In this document: piece by piece, positions 55,336-61,805 of the stretch
Layout of the letters: every line of letters begins with the position of its first letter
Position numbering within the stretch: the stretch's first letter is position 1
NCBI RefSeq assembly: GCF_009377235.1
Contig: NZ_VMNX01000021.1
Span: 1 to 61,805, forward strand
Reading direction: 5' to 3'
Length of the DNA stretch: 61,805 nt
Source: Streptomyces acidicola
GTDB taxonomy: Bacteria > Actinomycetota > Actinomycetes > Streptomycetales > Streptomycetaceae
Translations under genes and position numbers: made by a program
Notes under the pieces: model-generated
Told to the model about the DNA's origin: nothing
The model's input: only the letters and a program-made list of their open reading frames with translations
The model's database searches: none

Positions 55336-55532
55336 GGGTGCCCTCCGGTGGCTCGGTACCGGCCGCTCAGCAGCGTAACGCTTTCCCGTTCACACGGGGT
55401 GTGAAGCGAGTGCTCGCATCCGGGCTGTGTGCGCGCTGTCGCGGAGAGTTTCGGACCGGTTGACTGAAATGCCTCGAAAGAGGCCGACCGGGCCGCCGGC
55501 TCCCCCCTCATACAGTGCGGTGGCCCGTATCG

Positions 55533-55583
55533 ACGCCGTCCGCCCAGCTGCCTGCCCGAACTCCGTGGCGGGGCGGACGGCGT
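55533..55583. terminator. Large hairpin between pheT and TPR gene
   Basis: ACGCCGTCCGCCC and GGGCGGACGGCGT pair perfectly over 13 bases around a 25-base loop. It could terminate the remnant or read-through from pheST, or be a structured leader of the TPR gene. Confidence 0.45.
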
Positions 55584-55619
55584 GCCGGCGTTGGCGCTCC
55601 GCGGACATGCCGAGTGACT

Positions 55620-55776
55620 ACATGTGAGGGCGCGCATCTCGCCGTCGCGCCGGATCTCCAGCAGCCGTACCGTCACGAACTCCTCGGCGGCCGGGCTGTT
55701 GGAGTCCGGTCCCACGATGGTCCGCTCGCGCAGGTGCCGGGCGAGGGCTCGCTCCAACCGCCGTAGAAGGGCGCAC
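55620..55776 (-). pseudogene. Possible gene remnant downstream of pheT
   Basis: On the minus strand a segment reading RRLERALARHLRERTIVGPD, then SNSPAAEEFVTVRLLEIRRD and GEMRALT, has the strong G/C third positions of Streptomyces coding DNA. Upstream it runs into repeat family 2 with no credible start, and downstream the codon bias collapses. I read it as a fragment of a lost gene; an unrecognised short protein is possible. Confidence 0.3.
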
Positions 55777-55779
55777 AGG

Positions 55780-55870
55780 AGCGCCCCGTCAGGGGCGCGG
55801 GACAGTGCCACATCCGGCTCCGCCGCGGGTGCGCGACCAGTCACGACACACCCGCGGCCGACAAACGACC
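55780..55870. repeat. Intergenic repeat family 2, copy 3
   Basis: Inverse copy of the family seen at 12097 and 15519, with GACTGGTCGCGCACCCGCGG and CCCCGCGCCCCT-like segments on the minus strand. Its left end is a perfect hairpin GCGCCCC GTCA GGGGCGC (55781-55798) that may terminate pheST. Confidence 0.75.
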
Positions 55871-55898
55871 CGCAGTCCCCCGGCACTGCCCGCGTCGC

Positions 55899-58421
55899 TC
55901 ACCCTCTGAGCACGGCTCCCGTTCGCTCGCCCGCGAGGGCAACCGCAGCGTCGCGGGCCGCGGACGCCTCGTCCACGGTCAGCGTCCGATCCCCGGCCCT
56001 GAAGCGGAGCGCATACGCCAGGGACTTCCGCCCCTGGCCGAGCTGCTCGGCGTTCTCGTAGACGTCGAACAGCCGGATGGACTCCAGCAGTTCACCGGCG
56101 CCCTCGTGCAGCGCGGCCTCGACCTCCGCCGCCGGCACGGACTCGTCGACGACCAGGGCGACGTCCTGCGTGGCGACCGGGAACGTGGAGATGCCCGGCG
56201 CCTGCGGGGTGCCGTCGCCCGCCAGCTCCAGGGCGTCCAGGTCGAGCTCCATCGCCGAGGTGCGCGCGGGCAGGCCCAGAGCCTTCACCACGCGCGGGTG
56301 CAGCTCGCCCGCGTGACCGACGACCCGCTCGGTGCCGTCGACGATGATCACCAGCTCGGCGCAGCGGCCGGGGTGCCACGGCCCGTACTGGCCCTTGCGG
56401 ACGATCAGCTCGGCGCCGGTCTCCCGGGCGACGGTCCGGGCGGCCTCAACCGCGTCGGCCCAGTCGGCCGGACGGCCCTTGCCCCACCAGCCGGCCTGCT
56501 CGCGGGCGCCCGCGAGGACGGCGGCGACGTGACGCGGCTGCTCGGGCAGCGCGGCACCCAGCGACGCGATCTCATCGTCGGTCGGGCGCCGGTCGACGGG
56601 CAGCGCTGCGGCAACGTGCTGCTCCGCGCGCGGGAGGAAGACCAGGTCGGTCTCGAACAGGGCCAGGTCGTGCGAGCCCCGCCCGTCGTTGCGCCGCAGC
56701 GCGCCGAGCAGGCCCGGCAGCAGCGACGTCCGCAGCGCCGGCTCCTCGTCGTTCAGCGGGTTGACGAGCTTGACGACGCGTCGGGCCGGGTCGTCGGCGT
56801 CCAGGCCGAGCTGGTCGAAGACCTGCTCGCTGATGAACGGGTAGTTCGGCGCCTCGACGTACCCGGCACCGGCCAGGGCCCGGCCGACGCGGCGGTGCAG
56901 CCGCTGCCGGTGGGTCAGCCCGCGGCCCGAGGGCAGCCTGGGCAGCGTGGAGGGCAGGTTCTCGTAGCCCTCCAGGCGGATGACCTCTTCGGCCAGGTCG
57001 TTCGGGTCGGTGAGGTCGGGCCGCCAGGACGGCACGGTGACGATCAGCTCGTCCTGCCCGTACACGTCGCAGCCGACGTCCTGAAGGCGGCGTACGACGG
57101 TCTCGCGGCCGTAGACGACGCCCGCGACCTTGTCCGGGTGGTCGGCCGGGATCGTGATCGTGCGCGGCGCGGACGGCGCGACGACCTCGGTGACACCGGC
57201 GTCCGCGGTGCCGCCCGCGAGCAGCACCAGCAGGTCGACCGTGCGCTGGGCGGCGGCGGCCGCTGCCAGCGGGTCGACGCCACGCTCGAAGCGACGGGAC
57301 GCCTCGGAGGACAGCTTGTGGCGTCGGGCGGTGCGGGCGATCGAGACCTGGTCGAAGTGGGCGGCCTCGATGACGACCTCGGTGGAGGCGTTCTCCCCGT
57401 TCTCGGTGGCATCGTGGTCGGCGATCTCGGTGTTGGCGCCGCCCATGACGCCCGCGAGCCCGATGGGGCCGCGCTCGTCGGTGATCACCAGATCCTCGGC
57501 GTGCAGGGTGCGTACGACGCCGTCGAGGGTGGTGAGCTTCTCGCCCTCCTCGGCCCGGCGCACACCGATCGTGCCCTGGACCAGGGTGCGGTCGTAGGCG
57601 TGCAGCGGCTGACCGAGCTCCATCATCACGTAGTTGGTGATGTCGACGGCGAGCGAGATCGGGCGCATGCCGACCTTCTGCAGACGGCGCTTGAGCCAGA
57701 TCGGGGAGCGTGCCTCCGGGTCGAGTCCGGTGACGGTGCGGGCGGTGAAGCGGCCGCAGCCGGCGGGGTCGGAGACCTCGACGGGGTAGCCGAACGCGTT
57801 CGGTCCCGGCACGTCGAGCAGCGCCGGGTCGCGCAGCGGCAGACCGTAGGCGGTGGCGGTCTCACGGGCCACACCGCGGATGGAGAGGCAGTAGCCGCGG
57901 TCGGGGGTGACGGCGATGTCGAGGACCTCGTCGACCAGTTCGAGGAGCTCGACGGCGTCCCTGCCGACCTCGGTCTCCGGCGGCAGCACGATGATGCCCT
58001 TGGTGCCGTCGTCGCCCATGCCGAGCTCGTCACTGGAGCAGATCATGCCGTGCGAGTTCCGGCCGTACGTCTTGCGGGCGGAGATCGCGAAGCCGCCGGG
58101 CAGCACGGCGCCCGGGAGGACCACAACGACCTTGTCGCCGACGGCGAAGTTGCGGGCGCCGCAGACGATCTCCTGAGGCTCGCCGGTGCCGTTGGCCTGG
58201 CCGACGTCGACGGTGCAGAAGCGGATCGGCTTCTTGAAGCCCTCCAGCTCCTCGATGGTCAGCACCTGACCGACGACGAGCGGCCCCTTGAGGTCGGCGC
58301 CGAGCTGCTCGACGGTCTCGACCTCCAGACCGGCCGAAATGAGCTTGGCCTGGACGTCACGGCCGGTTTCGGTCGCCGGCAGGTCGACGTACTCCCGCAG
58401 CCAGGAAAGCGGGACCCGCAT
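55899..58421 (-). CDS. pheT: Phenylalanyl-tRNA synthetase beta subunit
   Basis: 840 aa. With PheS it forms the (alpha beta)2 enzyme that charges tRNA-Phe. Domains in order: N-terminal segment [15 protein letters not shown], the tRNA-binding/EMAP-like domain (about 40-150; [24 protein letters not shown]), B3/4 editing domain, B5 domain, the catalytic-like core and the C-terminal ferredoxin-fold anticodon-binding domain ([28 protein letters not shown]). Its ATG overlaps the pheS stop by one base, so the two are coupled. Repeat family 2 follows. Confidence 0.97.
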   Translation of the reverse strand: MRVPLSWLREYVDLPATETGRDVQAKLISAGLEVETVEQLGADLKGPLVVGQVLTIEELEGFKKPIRFCTVDVGQANGTGEPQEIVCGARNFAVGDKVVVVLPGAVLPGGFAISARKTYGRNSHGMICSSDELGMGDDGTKGIIVLPPETEVGRDAVELLELVDEVLDIAVTPDRGYCLSIRGVARETATAYGLPLRDPALLDVPGPNAFGYPVEVSDPAGCGRFTARTVTGLDPEARSPIWLKRRLQKVGMRPISLAVDITNYVMMELGQPLHAYDRTLVQGTIGVRRAEEGEKLTTLDGVVRTLHAEDLVITDERGPIGLAGVMGGANTEIADHDATENGENASTEVVIEAAHFDQVSIARTARRHKLSSEASRRFERGVDPLAAAAAAQRTVDLLVLLAGGTADAGVTEVVAPSAPRTITIPADHPDKVAGVVYGRETVVRRLQDVGCDVYGQDELIVTVPSWRPDLTDPNDLAEEVIRLEGYENLPSTLPRLPSGRGLTHRQRLHRRVGRALAGAGYVEAPNYPFISEQVFDQLGLDADDPARRVVKLVNPLNDEEPALRTSLLPGLLGALRRNDGRGSHDLALFETDLVFLPRAEQHVAAALPVDRRPTDDEIASLGAALPEQPRHVAAVLAGAREQAGWWGKGRPADWADAVEAARTVARETGAELIVRKGQYGPWHPGRCAELVIIVDGTERVVGHAGELHPRVVKALGLPARTSAMELDLDALELAGDGTPQAPGISTFPVATQDVALVVDESVPAAEVEAALHEGAGELLESIRLFDVYENAEQLGQGRKSLAYALRFRAGDRTLTVDEASAARDAAVALAGERTGAVLRG

Positions 58422-59566
58422 CAGATCTCCATCCCGAACGGCCGGGTGAACCGGATGTCACCCTCGACCATGTCTCGCATGTCTTCGACGTTGTGGCGGA
58501 ACATCAGCATCCGTTCGATGCCGAACCCGAAGGCGAATCCGCTGTACTTCTGGGGGTCGACCCCGCAGGCGGTGAGCACCCGGGGGTTGACCATTCCGCA
58601 GCCGCCGAGCTCGATCCAGCCCTCGCTGGAGCAGGTGCGGCAGGGCCGGTCCGGGTTGCCGACGGACTCGCCCTTGCAGACGTAGCAGAGCATGTCCATT
58701 TCGGCGGACGGCTCGGTGAACGGGAAGAAGTTCGGCCGCAGCCGCGTCTTCATGCCCTCGCCGAACAGCGACTGGACCATGTGGTCGAGGGTGCCCTTGA
58801 GGTCGGCCATCGTCAGGCCCTCGTCCACGGCGAGCAGCTCGACCTGGTTGAAGACGGGGGTGTGCGTGGCGTCCAGCTCGTCGGTGCGGTACACACGGCC
58901 GGGGCAGATCACGTAGACCGGCAGCTCCCGGTCCAGCAGGGAGCGGATCTGCACGGGCGAGGTGTGGGTGCGCAGCACGACGCCGGACTCGGTGGTGCCG
59001 GACCCCGCGGCGGAGCCGCTATTGGGCGCAGTCTGCACGAAGAAGGTGTCGGCCTCGCCGCGGGCCGGGTGGTCCGGGCCGATGTTCAGCGCATCGAAGT
59101 TGAACCACTCGGACTCGACCTGCGGGCCCTCGGCGACCTCGTAGCCCATGGCCACGAAGATGTCCTCGATGCGCTCGGACAGCGTGGTCAGCGGGTGGCG
59201 GGCGCCTGCCGGTACCCGGTCGTAGGGCAGTGTGACGTCCACCGCCTCCTCGACCAGCACACGGGCGTCCCGCTCGGCCTCCAGCTCGACCTGGCGGGCG
59301 GCGAGGCCCTTGTTGACGGCCCCACGGGCCTGGCCGACCAGCTTGCCGGCGGCGGCCTTGGCCTGCGGGGGCAGGGCGCCGATCTCGCGGTTGGCGAGGG
59401 CCAGCGGCGAGGTGCCGCCGGTGTGGGCGACCTTGGCCTCCTGGAGCGCGTCGAGGGAGTCCGCGGCGGCGAAGGCGGCGAGCGCCTCGTCCCGCATGCG
59501 CTCGATCTCTTCCGGTTTCAACGCCTCGACCTCGACAGGGTCGTACGACTTATTGGGTGCCGACAT
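58421..59566 (-). CDS. pheS: Phenylalanyl-tRNA synthetase alpha subunit
   Basis: 381 aa, ATG 59566 after GGGAAGAG. N-terminal coiled coil (about 1-100), then the class II catalytic core: motif 2 region [23 protein letters not shown] and [12 protein letters not shown], and motif 3 [17 protein letters not shown]. The insertion [14 protein letters not shown] near residue 200 is a short Gly/Ser loop. It is first in pheST; a small palindrome GAGACGATTCGTCTC lies in its leader, but no T-box or Phe-rich leader peptide is evident. Confidence 0.97.
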   Translation of the reverse strand: MSAPNKSYDPVEVEALKPEEIERMRDEALAAFAAADSLDALQEAKVAHTGGTSPLALANREIGALPPQAKAAAGKLVGQARGAVNKGLAARQVELEAERDARVLVEEAVDVTLPYDRVPAGARHPLTTLSERIEDIFVAMGYEVAEGPQVESEWFNFDALNIGPDHPARGEADTFFVQTAPNSGSAAGSGTTESGVVLRTHTSPVQIRSLLDRELPVYVICPGRVYRTDELDATHTPVFNQVELLAVDEGLTMADLKGTLDHMVQSLFGEGMKTRLRPNFFPFTEPSAEMDMLCYVCKGESVGNPDRPCRTCSSEGWIELGGCGMVNPRVLTACGVDPQKYSGFAFGFGIERMLMFRHNVEDMRDMVEGDIRFTRPFGMEI

Positions 59567-59712
59567 CTCTTCCCGTGCTTCCGATTGGCTGGCTGATGTG
59601 CCCCGTCTTCGACCTGGAGACGATTCGTCTCTGGTAGTGGACGCAAAGGTGCCAAAGGCCGAGTCTAACGGGGTTGAGGTGTGTGAATGCGCCCGTGGGG
59701 CCTCGGTCGGCG

Positions 59713-60858
59713 TTACTGCAGATACGCCGGGGTGCCCACGGGCAGCGTAAATCGGAACTCGGCGCCGCCGCCGGGGGCCCGGCCGACCGTGATGGTGCCG
59801 CCGTGGGCTTCGACGATGCCCTTGACGATGTAGAGCCCGAGGCCTGTGCCCCCGCGCTTGCTGCCCCGCCAGAAGCGGGTGAAGACGCGGTTCATGGACT
59901 CCTCCGGGATGCCGGGCCCCTCGTCGCTCACCGTGACCGACGTAGCCGTGTTCTCGCCGTCTTCCCCTTCCCGGGGGGACGCCGAGGGCTGGACGTCAAT
60001 CGTGACGGTTCCCTCGCCGTGGCGCACCGCATTTTCCAACAGGTTGCTGAGCACCTGGTCGATCTTGTCGGGGTCGGCCCAGAGGTCGGGCAACGGCTGC
60101 TGGATGCGCAGCAGGAACCGGTCGGCGGGCTGACCTGCGGCGACGTATGCCTGGATGTGCCGTCCGACGGCGGCACCGATGTCGACGGGCTGGCGGCGCA
60201 CTTCGAGCCGCCCGGAGTCGATGCGCGAGATGTCGAGGAGTTCGGCGATGAGCCGCGTCACGCGATTGGCATCGGCGTCGACGGTCTCCAGCATCAGCTT
60301 CTTCTGGTCGTCCGTGAACCGTTCCCACTTGGCGAGCAGGGTGGCGGTGAAGCCTTTGACGGAGGTGAGCGGCGAGCGCAGTTCATGGGCCACCGTGGCG
60401 ATCAGCTCGGCGTGGCTGCGCTCGGTACGGCGACGGGCCTCGGTGTCACGGAGCGAGACGACGACGCGGCGGACGGGCCCGGTGGGTGCGGTACGGACGT
60501 AGCGTGCCGAGACGAGCACTTCCCGGCCCCCGGGCAGCAACAGGTTCCGCTCGGGCTGCCCGACCCTGATGGCGAGCCCGCCGTACGGATCGGTCAGCTG
60601 CCACCAGCGGCGGCCCTCCAGGTCCTCTAATGGAAGGACCACCTCGAGGCGGCGTCCGATGGCGTCTTCGGCGGGGACGGCGGTGATCCGGGCGGCAGCG
60701 GCGTTGAAGCAGACGACACGACCGTGTTCGTCGGCGACGACAAGGCCGTCCGGGAGGTCGTCGGGGTCGATGCCGAGCTCGGCGAGTTCACCGTGCCGGG
60801 CCGCGGCATTGGCGCGCACGTCCCGCGCACCCGGTGCCCTGCTCGTGCCGACACTCAT
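59713..60858 (-). CDS. Orphan PAS-domain sensor histidine kinase
   Basis: 381 aa from ATG 60858 (AGGTGG upstream); an ATG at 60885 lies in the adjacent repeat and has no ribosome site. No membrane helix. Residues about 40-155 form a PAS domain ([22 protein letters not shown]), then HisKA with H-box [17 protein letters not shown] and HATPase with [19 protein letters not shown] and [19 protein letters not shown] cytoplasmic signal such as redox state or a small ligand is likely sensed by PAS. No response regulator is adjacent, so the partner is elsewhere. pheS follows after about 150 bases. Confidence 0.92.
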   Translation of the reverse strand: MSVGTSRAPGARDVRANAAARHGELAELGIDPDDLPDGLVVADEHGRVVCFNAAAARITAVPAEDAIGRRLEVVLPLEDLEGRRWWQLTDPYGGLAIRVGQPERNLLLPGGREVLVSARYVRTAPTGPVRRVVVSLRDTEARRRTERSHAELIATVAHELRSPLTSVKGFTATLLAKWERFTDDQKKLMLETVDADANRVTRLIAELLDISRIDSGRLEVRRQPVDIGAAVGRHIQAYVAAGQPADRFLLRIQQPLPDLWADPDKIDQVLSNLLENAVRHGEGTVTIDVQPSASPREGEDGENTATSVTVSDEGPGIPEESMNRVFTRFWRGSKRGGTGLGLYIVKGIVEAHGGTITVGRAPGGGAEFRFTLPVGTPAYLQ

Positions 60859-60881
60859 CCCCGAACCCCACCTCTCGTCTT

Positions 60882-60930
60882 GCATGGGGGTCCCCCCTGC
60901 TTCGAGCGCAGCCGAGAGCCCGGGGAGAGG
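60882..60930. repeat. CTCCCCCAC family copy H
   Basis: GCATGGGGGTCCCCCCTGCT followed by TCGAGCGCAGCCGAGAGCCC belongs to the palindrome family, in the 92 bases between the histidine kinase and the rRNA/tRNA methyltransferase gene; it is degenerate at its right arm (CCCGGGGAGAGG). Confidence 0.75.
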
Positions 60931-60950
60931 GCCCCGAGCCCGCCACCCTA

Positions 60951-61805
60951 CTAGCCGAGCGTGACGGAACGGCACCCGCCGGAGGCGCGCTGTGCACGGG
61001 CGGACGCGTAGAGACATACGGCGGCGGCGGTCGCGAGGTTCAGGCTTTCGGCCATTCCGTGGATGGGAACGCGCACGACGGCGTCGGCCAGCGCACGCGT
61101 CTCCTCGGGAAGCCCCCACGCCTCGTTGCCGAACACCCAGGCGGTGGGCCCGCCCATCGTCCCCTTGTCCAGTTCGTCGTCGAGGTCGTCGTCCCCTGCC
61201 CCGTCAGCGGCGAGAACACGCACACCGACACCCTTGAGCCCGGCCACGGCCTCCTCGACGGGCACGCCGACGGCGACGGGCAGATGGAAGAGGGAGCCCA
61301 CGGAGGCCCGCACGGTCTTGGGGTTGTACAGATCGACGGAGGCGTCGGTGAGGACGACCGCCTCGGCCCCGGCCGCGTCGGCGCATCGCAGTACGGTGCC
61401 GGCGTTTCCGGGGTCCCGTACGTGCGCGAGCACGGCGACGAGCTTGGGGCGGGCCTTGAGCACGTCCTCGAAGGGCGTGTCGAGGAACCGGCACACCCCC
61501 ACCAGCCCCTGCGGGGTCACCGTGGTGGAGATGTCGGCGATCACGTCCTCGGACGCGAGGTGCACCCGGGCTCCGGCTGTGCGGGCCTCGCCCACGATGT
61601 CGGCGTAGCGCTCCGCGGCCTCGACGGTGACGAACACCTCGACGAGCGCGGGCGTCCCGTCGACCCGGTGCCCGGCCGCCTCCCGCACGGCCTGCGGCCC
61701 CTCAGCGAGGAACAGCCGCTCCTTGCCTCGGAAGTTCCGCTTGGCGAGCCGCCGAGCGGCGGACACACGAGCGGAGCGCGGGGAGATCAGCTCGGGGGCG
61801 GGGGG
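60951..61805 (-). CDS. TrmH/SpoU family RNA 2'-O-methyltransferase (partial)
   Basis: At least 284 codons are open; the frame continues past the right edge with ELISPRSAR before the first visible GTG at 61766, so the true start is probably outside. N-terminal substrate-binding domain (RRLAKRNFRGKERLFLAEGPQAVREA) and C-terminal SpoU domain with knot motifs: LAHVRDPGNAGTVLRCADAAGA, WVFGNEAWGLPEE and VPIHGMAESLNLATAAAVCLYA. It methylates a ribose in rRNA or tRNA; the target site is unknown. A typical position next to pheST and the PAS kinase in Streptomyces, as I recall. Confidence 0.93.
   Translation of the reverse strand, partial: PPAPELISPRSARVSAARRLAKRNFRGKERLFLAEGPQAVREAAGHRVDGTPALVEVFVTVEAAERYADIVGEARTAGARVHLASEDVIADISTTVTPQGLVGVCRFLDTPFEDVLKARPKLVAVLAHVRDPGNAGTVLRCADAAGAEAVVLTDASVDLYNPKTVRASVGSLFHLPVAVGVPVEEAVAGLKGVGVRVLAADGAGDDDLDDELDKGTMGGPTAWVFGNEAWGLPEETRALADAVVRVPIHGMAESLNLATAAAVCLYASARAQRASGGCRSVTLG

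Larger units (their letters stand above)
55336..55780. other. Long intergenic region upstream of TPR regulator
   Basis: Within about 560 bases between the TPR gene and pheT there is no intact gene I can support. It holds a hairpin at 55533-55583 (ACGCCGTCCGCCC with GGGCGGACGGCGT), a possible gene remnant at 55620-55776 and repeat family 2 copy 3 at 55780-55870. The TPR gene promoter must lie in the left part. Confidence 0.5.

Noticed and set aside
55427..55627. 66-codon plus-strand ORF between TPR gene and pheT
   Set aside because: Poor codon bias and no ribosome site; it crosses the 13-bp hairpin.

Overview
This 61.8 kb window is high-GC actinobacterial DNA, almost certainly from Streptomyces. 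The evidence is very strong G/C bias at third codon positions, frequent GTG starts, ATGA/GTGA stop-start overlaps, several apparently leaderless genes, and family content typical of the genus (MocR, CGNR, DUF1918, DUF6314, a TPR regulator, long-tailed CobT). The first 19 bases are the Tn5/Nextera mosaic end, so the left edge is a contig end carrying untrimmed adapter. Both edges cut genes: the CobT-like gene on the left and the TrmH-family methyltransferase on the right.

Layout. 1-7.7 kb: cobalamin genes (long cobT-like tail, cobL), a GNAT, and the methionine importer metNIQ preceded by a Cys-rich leader peptide. 7.9-15.4 kb: small membrane proteins, a GNAT, a sigma factor, GlpQ, PlsC, a TetR/MFS pair and an aldo-keto reductase. 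15.6-18.6 kb: argH and argG, with tandem ARG boxes upstream of argG. 18.9-21.3 kb: an exported protein with a duplicated Cys-bounded domain, a PPOX-fold protein and an L,D-transpeptidase-like protein. 21.4-29.3 kb: a two-component system divergent from a five-gene flavin electron-transfer operon (reductase, FMN-bind, reductase, triple FMN-bind, ApbE). 29.4-34.2 kb: argCJBDR with tandem ARG boxes. 34.4-36.5 kb: a TetR/MFS pair with matching operators. 36.6-41.6 kb: molybdenum functions (Mop, modABC, half-TOBE ORF, Moco-fold protein, HTH-TOBE protein). 41.6-43.6 kb: CGNR protein and a SufS-type desulfurase with back-to-back promoters. 43.7-55.3 kb: GH51 arabinofuranosidase, a degenerate histidine phosphatase-like protein, MocR and EamA with overlapping starts, DUF1918, a GHL10-type protein, a 3-hydroxyacyl-CoA dehydrogenase, a Nudix protein and a TPR regulator. 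55.9-61.8 kb: pheST, an orphan PAS histidine kinase and the TrmH-family methyltransferase.

The most system-like region is 21.4-29.3 kb. Two flavocytochrome-like membrane reductases should move electrons from NAD(P)H to exported proteins carrying covalent FMN, with ApbE attaching the FMN. The divergent response regulator probably controls it, because the 128-bp intergenic region holds two 11-bp-period direct repeats in opposite orientation, one facing each operon. The histidine kinase has been invaded by a 250-bp inverted-repeat element that, with its 5-bp target duplication, adds exactly 85 in-frame codons.

A second theme is repeat traffic. A short palindrome family (CTCCCCCAC ... GTGGGGGAG) occurs about eight times, including inside two coding genes and inside both inverted-repeat elements. 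A second family (GTCGCGC ... GCGGAGCCGCAC) occurs three times in intergenic DNA, once interrupted by the first. I saw no rRNA, tRNA, CRISPR array, prophage or antibiotic biosynthetic cluster.
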